Shown here in pieces: positions 17,035-25,264 of a stretch of DNA of 38,888 bases. How positions within the stretch are numbered: position 1 is the first letter of the stretch; the number at the start of each line of letters is the position of its first letter. The notes under the pieces were generated by a model, which saw only the letters and a program-made list of their open reading frames with translations, was not told the DNA's origin and ran no database searches. Position numbers and translations under genes: made by a program. Source of the stretch: Saprospirales bacterium (lineage in GTDB: Bacteria; Bacteroidota; Bacteroidia; Chitinophagales; JADJOU01); the NCBI GenBank assembly GCA_947441115.1, contig CANESS010000006.1:1-38888 (forward strand). The letters run 5' to 3'.

Positions 17035-18062
17035 TTTTCGTGTACATCTTTCTTTGCAGAAAATGGATTGATGGTTTTACGCATCAGATAAAAACCAAAA
17101 AGTGAGGGAATAAGTAGGTTTATAATCCATATTAAATAATTCACAGCCATTAGCTGAACAAAGTTTTTGGTATATAGACTAAAAACGAAAAGTACCAAAT
17201 TAGCTCTAATACCCACGTCTAGCGCTCCCATAGAAGGTATCACAAATTGTGCTAAAAAATAAACTCCACAGAGAATATAAAATTCAAAATAAGGAAACTC
17301 ATTAAAAAAGATAAACATAAGAAGCCAATACTGAGTAACAAATATTAGAAAACGGAAGGATCCAATACCTAATAAGCTAAGTTTTGTGGGAAGATTATAG
17401 TGAAGAAATTCTCCTATAGACTCGAATATTTTTCGTAAAGATTTCACCTTAGCTAGCCATAATATCATGACTTCGGGCTTCAAATACATAAATAGCCAAA
17501 AGATAACATCTATAACAGAAATTAAGGTGATAATACCTGCTATAGATAGACCTAGATGCATGAAACTGAGCTTTTCAGCAGATAAAAACCCATGATAATG
17601 TGCATATAGTAGAAATAATAAGCCAACTAATGGAGAGGCTACTTTCTGTACGATAGATACGTAATATGCTACCCCAGAGCCGTTGACTCGATTTTCTTCT
17701 TTTAAGACTAAAGGTCTCCCTGTAAGTTCACCTATACTGGCAGGTAATATAAGATTAAGAGCATTGCCATATAAAATACCTCTATAGGCTTTCCAGTAGC
17801 TAATTTTCTCCACTCTCTGCACACAAAGGTAGTATTTCAATGTTTCAAAACCCCAGTTAAAAAAGGTCAGGATAATTGCAAAGCCAAGGAAATAAAGTTT
17901 ATCTGGAGAGAATTCTTCTTTAAATAAAAGATAGGTATCATAAAACCCTTCCTCGGAAAACTTTGAGTATAAATTATAAAATAGAATAAAAGCTAATACT
18001 AGCTTTAGGATAAATAAATTTATCTTTTTATGTTTGTTCCAAAACTTTTTGATTGTATTCAA
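17031..18062 (-). CDS. UPF0104 / lysylphosphatidylglycerol-synthase-like membrane protein
   Basis: A 343-residue polytopic inner-membrane protein with about eight helices. It shows the family motif in the second quarter (GNALNLILPASIGELTGRPLVLKEE), which matches the LPG_synthase_TM pattern of a glycine-proline-containing loop followed by an Arg. A PSMGALDVGIRANLVLF segment aligns with the conserved helix near the end. The family includes the flippase domain of MprF and many stand-alone proteins tied to glycolipid or glycan export; the soluble lysyl transferase domain of MprF is absent. The start is a TTG at 18062, since no ATG is in frame nearby. It lies 24 bases after ychF on the same strand. 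It ends on a shared TTAA with the convergent glycosyltransferase gene. Confidence 0.75.
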   Translation of the reverse strand: MNTIKKFWNKHKKINLFILKLVLAFILFYNLYSKFSEEGFYDTYLLFKEEFSPDKLYFLGFAIILTFFNWGFETLKYYLCVQRVEKISYWKAYRGILYGNALNLILPASIGELTGRPLVLKEENRVNGSGVAYYVSIVQKVASPLVGLLFLLYAHYHGFLSAEKLSFMHLGLSIAGIITLISVIDVIFWLFMYLKPEVMILWLAKVKSLRKIFESIGEFLHYNLPTKLSLLGIGSFRFLIFVTQYWLLMFIFFNEFPYFEFYILCGVYFLAQFVIPSMGALDVGIRANLVLFVFSLYTKNFVQLMAVNYLIWIINLLIPSLFGFYLMRKTINPFSAKKDVHEN

Positions 18063-18086
18063 CGTCTGAAAGTCTAGGCTAGCATG

Positions 18087-19187
18087 CTATACATTAAATC
18101 TAAAGTGCATGATGTCACCATCTTTGACGAGATATTCTTTACCTTCTACTCTTAGTTTTCCTGCTTCCTTCACTTTAGATTCTCCCCCCAGTGATATAAA
18201 ATCATTATAGGCTATGACCTCTGCGCGTATAAAACCTTTTTCAAAGTCGGTATGTATTACACCCGCCGCTTGAGGTGCTGTATCACCCGTATGAATTGTC
18301 CATGCTCTAACTTCTTTTACACCTGCTGTGAAATAGGTTATTAAGTGGAGGAGTGAATACGATTTCTGAATGAGTTGCTCCACCCCAGATTGCTCAAGCC
18401 CTAAATCAGAAAGGAATGATTTTCTGTCGTCGAAGCTCTCTAATTGTGCTATATCCGCCTCTATCGCCGCACTGATGATGAGTACTTCTGCATTTTCATC
18501 CTTAACTGCGTTCTTAAGTGCATCTACATGAGCATTTCCTGTCTTTGCCGATGCTTCATCTACATTACATACATAGAGGATAGGCTTATTAGTCAATAAA
18601 TTAAGTGATTTGACGACCCATTCTTGATCTTCTCGCACAGGAATAGTTCTAGCAGATCGACCATCCTCAAGGCATTTTTTATATAAATGAAGAAGTTCCA
18701 TAGCCTGAATGGCTTGTTTATCGCTACCTACTTTCGCTTGCTTTTCATATTTCTGCATAGTTTTAGTGACCGTTTCTAAGTCTTTTAGCTGCAGCTCAAT
18801 ATCTATAACCTCTTTATCTCGCACAGGATTTACACTTCCGTCTACATGGATCACATTACCATCTTCAAAACATCGAACCACATGCAAAATAGCATCTGTT
18901 TCCTTTATATTACCTAGAAATTGATTTCCAAGACCTTCTCCTTTACTTGCGCCTTTTACTAGCCCTGCAATATCTACTATTTCTACTGTGGTCGGCACTA
19001 GTTTTTCTGGAATGACTATTTCTGAAATCTTTGTCAATCGCTGATCTGGGACTGTAATCACTCCTACATTCGGCTCTATGGTGCAGAATGGAAAGTTAGC
19101 AGCTTGTGCCTTAGCATTTGTTAAGGCATTGAAAATAGTTGATTTTCCTACATTGGGTAATCCTACGATACCACATTTTAAACCCAT
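18087..19187 (-). CDS. ychF: Ribosome-binding ATPase YchF (Obg-like, OLA1 family)
   Basis: Cytosolic P-loop NTPase of 366 residues that binds ribosomes, prefers ATP over GTP and is linked to stress responses. Motifs: G1 GLPNVGKST (9-17), G2/G3 region VDIAGLVKGASKGEGLGNQFL (71-91, with the family's signature insert), a G4-position NVDE that replaces NKxD and explains the ATP preference, and a C-terminal TGS domain (VRAWTIHTGDTAPQAAGVIH... to the end, about 282-366). Length and ends are normal. A promoter element (complement TACCTTTG, 19220-19227) is 32 bases upstream. The UPF0104-type gene follows after 24 bases. Confidence 0.97.
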   Translation of the reverse strand: MGLKCGIVGLPNVGKSTIFNALTNAKAQAANFPFCTIEPNVGVITVPDQRLTKISEIVIPEKLVPTTVEIVDIAGLVKGASKGEGLGNQFLGNIKETDAILHVVRCFEDGNVIHVDGSVNPVRDKEVIDIELQLKDLETVTKTMQKYEKQAKVGSDKQAIQAMELLHLYKKCLEDGRSARTIPVREDQEWVVKSLNLLTNKPILYVCNVDEASAKTGNAHVDALKNAVKDENAEVLIISAAIEADIAQLESFDDRKSFLSDLGLEQSGVEQLIQKSYSLLHLITYFTAGVKEVRAWTIHTGDTAPQAAGVIHTDFEKGFIRAEVIAYNDFISLGGESKVKEAGKLRVEGKEYLVKDGDIMHFRFNV

Positions 19188-19219
19188 CTTATCATTGTAT
19201 AATTTGTTAGCTAAAGCTA

Positions 19220-19227
19220 CAAAGGTA
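19220..19227 (-). promoter_or_regulatory. Bacteroidota -7 promoter element (TACCTTTG) for ychF
   Basis: Exact TAnnTTTG match on the complement, 32 bases upstream of the ychF ATG at 19187. Confidence 0.58.
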
Positions 19228-19322
19228 AGGGAAAAATTTTATTTAAAAATTTTGTTGCTAAGCCTAGACCTCAAGACCAATATTCGAGTATAAGCCCGTT
19301 GTTTAAGAATATCCCAAGCGAA

Positions 19323-20180
19323 CTATGCTTTTTCATATTCCCGATATAGTTTCACAACTTCTACTGCCTCTTTCACATCATGAACTCTCAGTATTTTCGC
19401 ACCATTTCTCAAAGCTTCAAAATGCAAGGTACTAGTTCCATTCAAGGCCTCTTGTGGACTGCTATCTAGGCATTTATATATCATACTTTTTCTAGATAAG
19501 CCAACTAGAATAGGACAATAAAACTCCTGAAAAACAGCCAAATTTTTAAGTAGCTTATAATTATCGGACATTGTTTTGCCAAATCCAAATCCTACATCTA
19601 GGATAATGTCAGATATTCCTATTTTTCGCATTATCTGTAATCGTTGGCTAAAGAAATAAAGAATCTCTGTTATGATATTTTCATAATTTGGGTTATCCTG
19701 CATATTGACGGGGCTGCCCTTCATGTGCATAGCAATATAAGGAGCATTGAATCTTTTAGCTACTACTAAAATTTGCTCATCTTTTGTACCTGCCGTAATA
19801 TCATTAATAATAGATACCCCTTGATCGAGTGCATAATTAGCTACTGTACTTCTATAGGTGTCTATGCTAAATATTGTTTGAGGAAATTCCTTTATAATGG
19901 AAGATAATACGCCACGAAGTCTGGACAATTCTTCTTGTTCGCTCAATTCCTGACTATAAGGCCTGGAACTCATAGCACCAATATCTATAATATCAGCACC
20001 AAGCATCAACATGTTTTCAATATGTTTCAAAATCTCTTTATGACTTTGCTGCTGTCCACCATCAAAAAATGAATCTGGCGTCAAGTTCAATATCCCCATA
20101 ATCTTAGGTTGATCAATTGTCCATAATTTACCCTTAATATTGAGCGAATAGAGTTTTTTATTTGGATTCATTTGATTCAT
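19323..20180 (-). CDS. folP: Dihydropteroate synthase
   Basis: Folate-pathway enzyme that joins 6-hydroxymethyl-dihydropterin diphosphate to p-aminobenzoate; the target of sulfonamides. The TIM-barrel motifs are all present: MGILNLTPDSFFDGG at the first strand, DIGAMSSRPYS (usual form DIGGxSTRPG), SIDTYRSTVANYAL, INDITAG, MHMKGSPVNMQ, DVGFGFGKT, VGLSRKS and LRVHDVKE at the end. I choose the ATG at 20180 (285 residues). The longer frame starts upstream of the promoter element at 20207-20214 and adds a leader unlike any FolP. The divergent neighbour is the DUF1599 gene. Confidence 0.95.
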   Translation of the reverse strand: MNQMNPNKKLYSLNIKGKLWTIDQPKIMGILNLTPDSFFDGGQQQSHKEILKHIENMLMLGADIIDIGAMSSRPYSQELSEQEELSRLRGVLSSIIKEFPQTIFSIDTYRSTVANYALDQGVSIINDITAGTKDEQILVVAKRFNAPYIAMHMKGSPVNMQDNPNYENIITEILYFFSQRLQIMRKIGISDIILDVGFGFGKTMSDNYKLLKNLAVFQEFYCPILVGLSRKSMIYKCLDSSPQEALNGTSTLHFEALRNGAKILRVHDVKEAVEVVKLYREYEKA

Positions 20181-20206
20181 GCAGTGAGAACGAATAATCG
20201 TGACTA

Positions 20207-20214
20207 CAAATGTA
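20207..20214 (-). promoter_or_regulatory. Bacteroidota -7 promoter element (TACATTTG) for folP
   Basis: Exact TAnnTTTG match on the complement, 26 bases upstream of the ATG at 20180. The same octamer TACATTTG serves the divergent DUF1599 gene at 20291-20298. Confidence 0.6.
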
Positions 20215-20290
20215 AGGATTAATTTTTCAATTATATTTCTCCTCATTACTTTTATTCGGCTGTTTTGAATAAGACGAAGAAAATTTTATG

Positions 20291-20298
20291 TACATTTG
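20291..20298 (+). promoter_or_regulatory. Bacteroidota promoter (-7 TACATTTG, possible -33 TTTG) for the DUF1599 gene
   Basis: Exact -7 match 15 bases upstream of the ATG at 20314, with a TTTG at 20264-20267 spaced 23 bases ahead as a possible -33. The TTG at 20296 that would extend the reading frame lies inside this element and is therefore unlikely to be a start. Confidence 0.65.
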
Positions 20299-20313
20299 CA
20301 ATCTGAAATTAGT

Positions 20314-20856
20314 ATGGAAAGTTCTACCATTAGCTCTTTTAAAAAGATTATAGCCAACTGTCAAGAAGTTTTTCTAAAGAAAAATCAAGACTATGGCATG
20401 TCATGGACCATCATGCGATTAAGTTCGCTGACAGATCAGATTTTTATCAAAGCTAAGCGTATTCGTAATATCCAAGAATCTCAACAGAATATCATTGGTG
20501 ATAGCCAAGAAGATGAGTTTCATAGTATTATCAATTATTGTATTATGGCTATGATCATAGCCACTAATAAGGAAGATAAACTAGAGTCAATGCAATTTAA
20601 TCAATTAAAATCTAACTATGATATCATTGTGAAGGATACACTTGATTTACTTTCCAGAAAAAATACTGATTATGGTGAGGTATGGCGCGATATGAGAGTT
20701 TCATCTATGACTGATATTATTTTAGCTAAGCTATTAAGAATAAAACAGATAGAAGACAACCAAGGATCTACAACCATATCCGAAGGCGCCTATTCAAATT
20801 ATCAGGATATTCTGAATTATTCCATTTTCTGTATCATTCAGCTCACTGATACTTAG
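20314..20856 (+). CDS. DUF1599 (Nmad1-like) tandem-domain protein
   Basis: A 180-residue soluble protein made of two copies of one helical module. Copy 1 has FLKKNQDYGMSW-IMRLSSLTDQIFIKAKRIRNIQE and copy 2 has LLSRKNTDYGEVW-DMRVSSMTDIILAKLLRIKQIED; each is followed by a helix with a YxxILNY/FHSIINY core. To my knowledge this is Pfam DUF1599, described as a nucleotide-modification-associated domain and also found in phages; the biochemical role in cells is not established. The conserved KN-DYG-W and MR-SS-TD-I residues in both copies suggest ligand or metal binding. It sits divergent to folP with separate promoters, an arrangement that hints at a pterin, folate or nucleotide link. The start is the ATG at 20314; the 20296 TTG is within the promoter. 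Confidence 0.82.
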   Translation: MESSTISSFKKIIANCQEVFLKKNQDYGMSWTIMRLSSLTDQIFIKAKRIRNIQESQQNIIGDSQEDEFHSIINYCIMAMIIATNKEDKLESMQFNQLKSNYDIIVKDTLDLLSRKNTDYGEVWRDMRVSSMTDIILAKLLRIKQIEDNQGSTTISEGAYSNYQDILNYSIFCIIQLTDT

Positions 20857-20860
20857 GTTT

Positions 20861-20880
20861 ATTAGACTTTTTTGTCTAAT
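20861..20880. terminator. Weak hairpin after the DUF1599 gene
   Basis: Inverted repeat ATTAGAC / GTCTAAT with a loop of six T, beginning 5 bases after the stop at 20856. No T-tract follows, so it is a possible but weak terminator. Confidence 0.35.
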
Positions 20881-20965
20881 ACTGCTCATTTCTTAAAGAG
20901 ATTTTAATTTCTTTAATAAATGTAGCAAATCCTATAGAAAAAAATTATTGTTGAAAAAAAAGTTT

Positions 20966-20973
20966 TATCTTTG
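20966..20973 (+). promoter_or_regulatory. Bacteroidota -7 promoter element (TATCTTTG) for the BNR-repeat T9SS gene
   Basis: Exact TAnnTTTG match 46 bases upstream of the ATG at 21020. A TTG pair at 20948-20953 lies 12-15 bases ahead and is a possible but close -33 element. Confidence 0.55.
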
Positions 20974-21019
20974 ATTCTTTTAAAATTAGCTTTGCAATAG
21001 ATAAAAAATCAATGCATTT

Positions 21020-23779
21020 ATGAAAAATTTGAACTTAGTATTATTTTCGTTTCTTTTCCTTCTTTTAGTAGGTTTTGTAGCCAAAGAACCTATGAAGCGC
21101 TTTGAATACATGGCTTCATATAAAAAGTCCAAGAAAATGCCTTTAGAGCCTAAGATTCAAGGTCGTGCCGAAGAGCGTGCGAATCAACTCCGTAATGTGG
21201 TCACTGGTAAGGTAGATGAAAATGATTACTACAAAGCTATAGCTGAAATAGAAGCTTTATCTAGTTCTAGACTATCTGCACGTGGAGAAGAATTAAAATG
21301 GGAACCTCAAGGTCCTAATCAAGTTGGTGGTAGAATACGTGGATTTATTTTTGATAAAACCAAAGAGGGTAGAGTCTATTGTGGAGGTGTATCAGGAGGA
21401 ATGTTTGTCTCTGATAATCTTGGGCATAATTGGAAGCCAGTAAAAGACATGGCCGATGTATTTAAGATCATGCCGATAGGCTGTATGACTCAGTCGAAAG
21501 ATGGTGACATTTATGTAGGAACAGGTGAATATTGGGGTAACGCTCCAGGTGGCAGTTATGGATCTCAGTTTTTTGGTAATGGTATATATAAGAAAAAATC
21601 TAATGAAGACGATTGGGTGCATTTAACTTCAACAATTAAAGGTATCTCAGCTACTTCTGTTAATCAGAATCTAGATTTCCGACAAGTGATTGATATGGCA
21701 TGTGACCCACTTGATAATGATATTGTATTTGCTGCTACATCCAATGGTATGCAGGTATCAAAAGATGGCGGGAGCACATGGGTAAAGTCAAGCTCTGTCC
21801 CGGCTGTAGCTGTAGCGCAAATTAAGTTTGCATCTGATGGCACTATATATGCTGCATGGGGTGGGAAGGTATATAAATCTAACAATGGTGGAACAACTTT
21901 CACTGACTTAATAGGAAATAGACCAGAATGGACTGCAAATGGCAATCAGCATGTACGAATTGCTGTTTCTACTACTGATCCATTGAAAGTATATGCGTGC
22001 GGCATTACAGGAAGTAATGGTGGTGATTTAAAATATGTCATACGTTCAGTTGATGGTGGAGCTACTTGGGAGTTGATTGGTAGATCTGATGCTAGCTTTA
22101 GTCCACTTTGCTCTACATTAGGTTGTCAAGGATTTTATGATTTATGCTTAGCTGTTCATCCTAAAGATGATGACAAAATTTTCTTAGGGGGTTCTATTAA
22201 AGCCTACAGTTGGTCTAGAAGTCTAGGATGGGTGCAAGCTTCTAACTGGAATAGTCCTGCCACCTTAGGTTTAAATCTAGTCCATGCAGACAATCATGAA
22301 TTCGCCTTTCATCCGACTCATCCTGATACTATGGTCATTTGTACAGATGGAGGACCTTATATTTCCTATAATTCATTATCATCTTTTCCTAATTCTAATT
22401 GGAAACCAATATTTACAGGTTTGAATATTACTCAGTTTTACGATATGGCTGTCAATAAATATGGTGAACTCGTAGGAGGTACGCAAGACAATGGTACCCA
22501 ATTTATTACATTAACTGGAGGAAATAATAATATAGCTTTAGAAATCAGTGGTGGTGATGGATTCGATTGTGCCATTTCCGCAGCGAATAATTATCAAGTA
22601 GCCTATACAACAGTATATAACGGCTCATTATCTAGAACTACGGATTTAACTACTGCTAGAAAACCTCTAGCCTCGGGTTGCATAGAAGAGGGCGGAAATT
22701 TTGCGAATGTTGGATTTCACACTCGCATAGGTCTAGTAGAGAAAGTTATTACTGCACCAGATGTGTTTGACGAAGTCGAAAAATCATTCTTATTTGTTTT
22801 TGGAGGCAGTGGGTATGCGATTTCGGCTAATGCTCATATTCCTTCTAAACCGACAGCATTCACCAATTGGGAGAATCCTGGATTAGGAACTATATTAGGT
22901 ATTCACGCAACCAAAGATATTGGAACCGTATATATGTGCGGAGGTGGAGGTGTTCGTAAGAATACAACTTTGAAAAATTTCGATTCATTTCCGGTGGATT
23001 TAGCCACAAACAACCAACCTTGTCTGCGCAAACCTAATTTGGTATGGACTACTATGACTGGTGCTCCTGGCCCTATAGGGGGCATATATGTGCATCAGAC
23101 CAATGGTGATTATGTAGTAGCCACTCAGGTAGGTTTTGGGGGCACTGCCAAGGTGTTTTTATCTACCAATGGCAGTAGTTTCACCGCTAAGCAAGGAAAC
23201 CTTCCTATCATGCCTGTATATACTTGTGCTATAGATCCCGATGATGAAAAACATGTAGTCATAGGTACTGAATTCGGAATATGGGAAACATTTGATATTA
23301 GTGCTGCTGCACCAGATTGGAAAGAAGCAAATAAAGAAATAGGAAGAGTACCTGTATTTAAATTGAGAGTGAATCATCTAAACAAAGAAGAATGCACTAT
23401 GCTCTATGCTGGTTCTCATGGTAGAGGCTTTTGGAGAGCTCCCTTCCCAGATAAAAGTAATAGTGGGCCAATGTGTGACTATAAGAAAAAGGTGAGAAGT
23501 GGACTAGATTACATCAATAATATCAAAATTCAGTTTGACATCTACCCTAATCCTACTTCTGATAAAGTCAATGTAAGCTTTGATTCTAAGATAGGAGCTA
23601 ATTACGCCCTGGCTATTTATGATATGGCGGGTAGAATTGTAAAGAAAATGGCTTATAGAGCTATATCTGGAGATAATATTATTAGTACTGATTTGACTAG
23701 TCTTCAGAGTGGACAGTATATTGTGAGATTAGAAGACGGCAATAATATCGTAGGAGGAAAAATTTTAGTCAAAAATTAA
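21020..23779 (+). CDS. T9SS-exported BNR/sortilin-type beta-propeller protein
   Basis: A 919-residue secreted protein. The N-terminus has a signal/anchor helix (LVLFSFLFLLLVGFVAK, about 5-21). The body reads as beta-propeller repeats with Asp-box (BNR) motifs SKDGGSTW near residue 249, SNNGGTTF near 289 and SVDGGATW near 344, plus other partial blades (ATSNGMQVS, GTEFGIWETF, AGSHGRGFWRAP), as in VPS10/sortilin-like glycosidase or adhesion proteins. Residues about 841-919 are a T9SS type A sorting domain starting FDIYPNPTSDKVNV and ending GGKILVKN. No catalytic set for a sialidase is visible, so I would not call an enzyme; surface binding or carbohydrate contact is more likely. Own promoter and a strong terminator mark it as monocistronic. 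Confidence 0.82.
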   Translation: MKNLNLVLFSFLFLLLVGFVAKEPMKRFEYMASYKKSKKMPLEPKIQGRAEERANQLRNVVTGKVDENDYYKAIAEIEALSSSRLSARGEELKWEPQGPNQVGGRIRGFIFDKTKEGRVYCGGVSGGMFVSDNLGHNWKPVKDMADVFKIMPIGCMTQSKDGDIYVGTGEYWGNAPGGSYGSQFFGNGIYKKKSNEDDWVHLTSTIKGISATSVNQNLDFRQVIDMACDPLDNDIVFAATSNGMQVSKDGGSTWVKSSSVPAVAVAQIKFASDGTIYAAWGGKVYKSNNGGTTFTDLIGNRPEWTANGNQHVRIAVSTTDPLKVYACGITGSNGGDLKYVIRSVDGGATWELIGRSDASFSPLCSTLGCQGFYDLCLAVHPKDDDKIFLGGSIKAYSWSRSLGWVQASNWNSPATLGLNLVHADNHEFAFHPTHPDTMVICTDGGPYISYNSLSSFPNSNWKPIFTGLNITQFYDMAVNKYGELVGGTQDNGTQFITLTGGNNNIALEISGGDGFDCAISAANNYQVAYTTVYNGSLSRTTDLTTARKPLASGCIEEGGNFANVGFHTRIGLVEKVITAPDVFDEVEKSFLFVFGGSGYAISANAHIPSKPTAFTNWENPGLGTILGIHATKDIGTVYMCGGGGVRKNTTLKNFDSFPVDLATNNQPCLRKPNLVWTTMTGAPGPIGGIYVHQTNGDYVVATQVGFGGTAKVFLSTNGSSFTAKQGNLPIMPVYTCAIDPDDEKHVVIGTEFGIWETFDISAAAPDWKEANKEIGRVPVFKLRVNHLNKEECTMLYAGSHGRGFWRAPFPDKSNSGPMCDYKKKVRSGLDYINNIKIQFDIYPNPTSDKVNVSFDSKIGANYALAIYDMAGRIVKKMAYRAISGDNIISTDLTSLQSGQYIVRLEDGNNIVGGKILVKN

Positions 23780-23802
23780 TCAAAAAGAAATTATAATTAT
23801 CT

Positions 23803-23841
23803 ACAAAAGGCAATCCTAAGCGGGTTGCCTTTTGTTTTTTT
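23803..23841 (+). terminator. Rho-independent terminator of the BNR-repeat T9SS gene
   Basis: A GC-cored stem (ACAAAAGGCAA pairing with TTGCCTTTTGT, extended inward by T-C-C with G-G-G) and a 5-base loop, followed by TTTTTTT. It starts 24 bases after the stop at 23779. Confidence 0.9.
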
Positions 23842-23866
23842 AACCCCGTTTGAATCTTATTCACTT

Positions 23867-23874
23867 TAGTTTTG
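23867..23874 (+). promoter_or_regulatory. Bacteroidota promoter (-7 TAGTTTTG) for the CarboxypepD_reg-like gene
   Basis: Exact TAnnTTTG match 19 bases upstream of the ATG at 23894; TTTG at 23849-23852 is a possible -33, with a short 14-base spacer. Confidence 0.5.
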
Positions 23875-23893
23875 TTTTAATCTAAACATTTGT

Positions 23894-24550
23894 ATGCAAA
23901 AGATAACCTATTTACTCTTCATACTATTCTCTGCTCAACTATGGAGTCAAGAAAAGAATACAAGACTCATTCAATTTTCGGGTAATACTTTGATATCTTT
24001 CAATGATTCGGTGGAGCCTGTTGCATTTGTAACTATAAAAAATAAATCTAGACGATCTAGTGCTTATTCAGGACCTGATGGTTTTTTCACTTTAGTAGTT
24101 AAAGGAGGTGATACGGTAGAATTTTCCGCAGTAGGTTTTAAACGCAGCACCTTAATTATACCTGACAATATCAAGCGCGATCGATTTTTTGCGACGCAAG
24201 CTATGATTAGAGACACCAATAGATTAGCAGCTGTAGTCATTGTACCATGGAAAAATGTAGAAGAATTAAAGAGAGCAGTGCTAGATATGGATATTTCAGA
24301 ATCTGATTTAGTTATAGCCTACCAAAATCTTCAATATGAGCGCTGGGTGCAGATACGAGAGGGTATGATGCCAAGTTTAGAGGAAAATAGAGCTGGATAT
24401 TTAGCACGACATAATAGTAATAATCTAATGCTAAGCACAGGCCTGTTGCCACAGAATAATATTCTAAACCCATTTGCATGGATGCAGTTTATGGACTATG
24501 TAGGACAGAATAAGAAAAAGAAGAAATCAACCGATACAGATAAGTACTAG
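23894..24550 (+). CDS. Exported CarboxypepD_reg-like domain protein
   Basis: A 218-residue protein with a signal peptide (about 1-18, ending LWSQ). It has a single CarboxypepD_reg-like beta-sandwich (about 25-105): the pattern ...EPVAFVTIKNKSRRSSAYSGPDGFFTLVVKGGDTVEFSAVGFKR is typical of the domain at the start of TonB-dependent receptors (SusC), where it is followed by a plug and barrel. Here there is no barrel, and the last 110 residues are a mixed helical tail ending in a Lys-rich run. It therefore looks like one of the small periplasmic stand-alone proteins of Bacteroidota. Function unknown. Its TAG shares the palindrome CTAG (24547-24550) with the stop of the convergent methyltransferase gene. 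Confidence 0.78.
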   Translation: MQKITYLLFILFSAQLWSQEKNTRLIQFSGNTLISFNDSVEPVAFVTIKNKSRRSSAYSGPDGFFTLVVKGGDTVEFSAVGFKRSTLIIPDNIKRDRFFATQAMIRDTNRLAAVVIVPWKNVEELKRAVLDMDISESDLVIAYQNLQYERWVQIREGMMPSLEENRAGYLARHNSNNLMLSTGLLPQNNILNPFAWMQFMDYVGQNKKKKKSTDTDKY

Positions 24551-25263
24551 AATATAGTATAATATTGGCTTAGGTAGTCCTTATAAGACTCTGTATATTC
24601 ATTTTTTGAGTCTTTTATGCATAAGCTGGTGCTCTCTGGTTGGAATATATCCTTGTTTGCAAATTCTATTAAGATGCGTAAGGGTCTTTTATGAGGTCTA
24701 GAATACAAAGTCAATTGTCTATGTATATAAAGTTTATTTTTAGCTGCTATAGCTACTATTTTATCTAAAACTTCAAATGGTAGGACAAGTGCAAGTATGC
24801 CATTATCCTTCAAATGTTTCACAGCAGTTTCTAATAGGTCTTCATAGCTCAAGCTATTTGTGTACTTTGCATAAATATTTCTCGGTTTAGTAGATTTATA
24901 TGTAGTTTCAAAAAAAGGAGGATTAGATAGAATTAAATCGAATTTACATTGGAGGCTGGTTTTTGAAAAATCCTCCAAACTAGCATGCTTTACTTCCACA
25001 TTTGTAACATTATTTAGCAGTATATTTTCTAAGGTCAGATGATAGGCGTTCTCATCAATATCAATAGTAGTTATATGGCTAGTCTCCTTTAATCTCTGTA
25101 AAAGTCCTAACGAAATCAAGCCTGTACCAGAGCCAATTTCTAAAATATTGATTCTTTCTCTTACGGTTACCCATGCTGAAAGCAAAACTGCCTCCGTATT
25201 AACTTTAAATACGGAGGCAGAATTTTGTTTGACTATAAACTTCTTAAACTGAAAAAAATCCAA
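24547..25263 (-). CDS. trmN6: tRNA1(Val) (adenine(37)-N6)-methyltransferase-like protein
   Basis: SAM-dependent N6-adenine methyltransferase of 238 residues, of the YfiC/TrmN6 type, which methylates A37 of tRNA1(Val). Motif I is LEIGSGTGLISLGLL (about 41-55), the acidic SAM-ribose residue is in TTIDIDENAY (about 65-74), and the N6-methyltransferase motif NPPF is at 114-117 with a second F. The N-terminus has FFQFKKFIVKQNSASVFKVNTEAVLLSAW, close to the family's QxxxxMKVxTDxxLLGAW pattern. It follows the lytic transglycosylase gene by a single base, so the two form an operon. YfiC and related PrmC/HemK enzymes share NPPF, but the N-terminal pattern favours TrmN6. Confidence 0.88.
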   Translation of the reverse strand: MDFFQFKKFIVKQNSASVFKVNTEAVLLSAWVTVRERINILEIGSGTGLISLGLLQRLKETSHITTIDIDENAYHLTLENILLNNVTNVEVKHASLEDFSKTSLQCKFDLILSNPPFFETTYKSTKPRNIYAKYTNSLSYEDLLETAVKHLKDNGILALVLPFEVLDKIVAIAAKNKLYIHRQLTLYSRPHKRPLRILIEFANKDIFQPESTSLCIKDSKNEYTESYKDYLSQYYTIF

Positions 25264-25264
25264 T

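Noticed and set aside
20181-20246. The 22-residue N-terminal extension of folP
   Set aside because: The extension runs over the -7 promoter element at 20207-20214 and resembles no dihydropteroate synthase.
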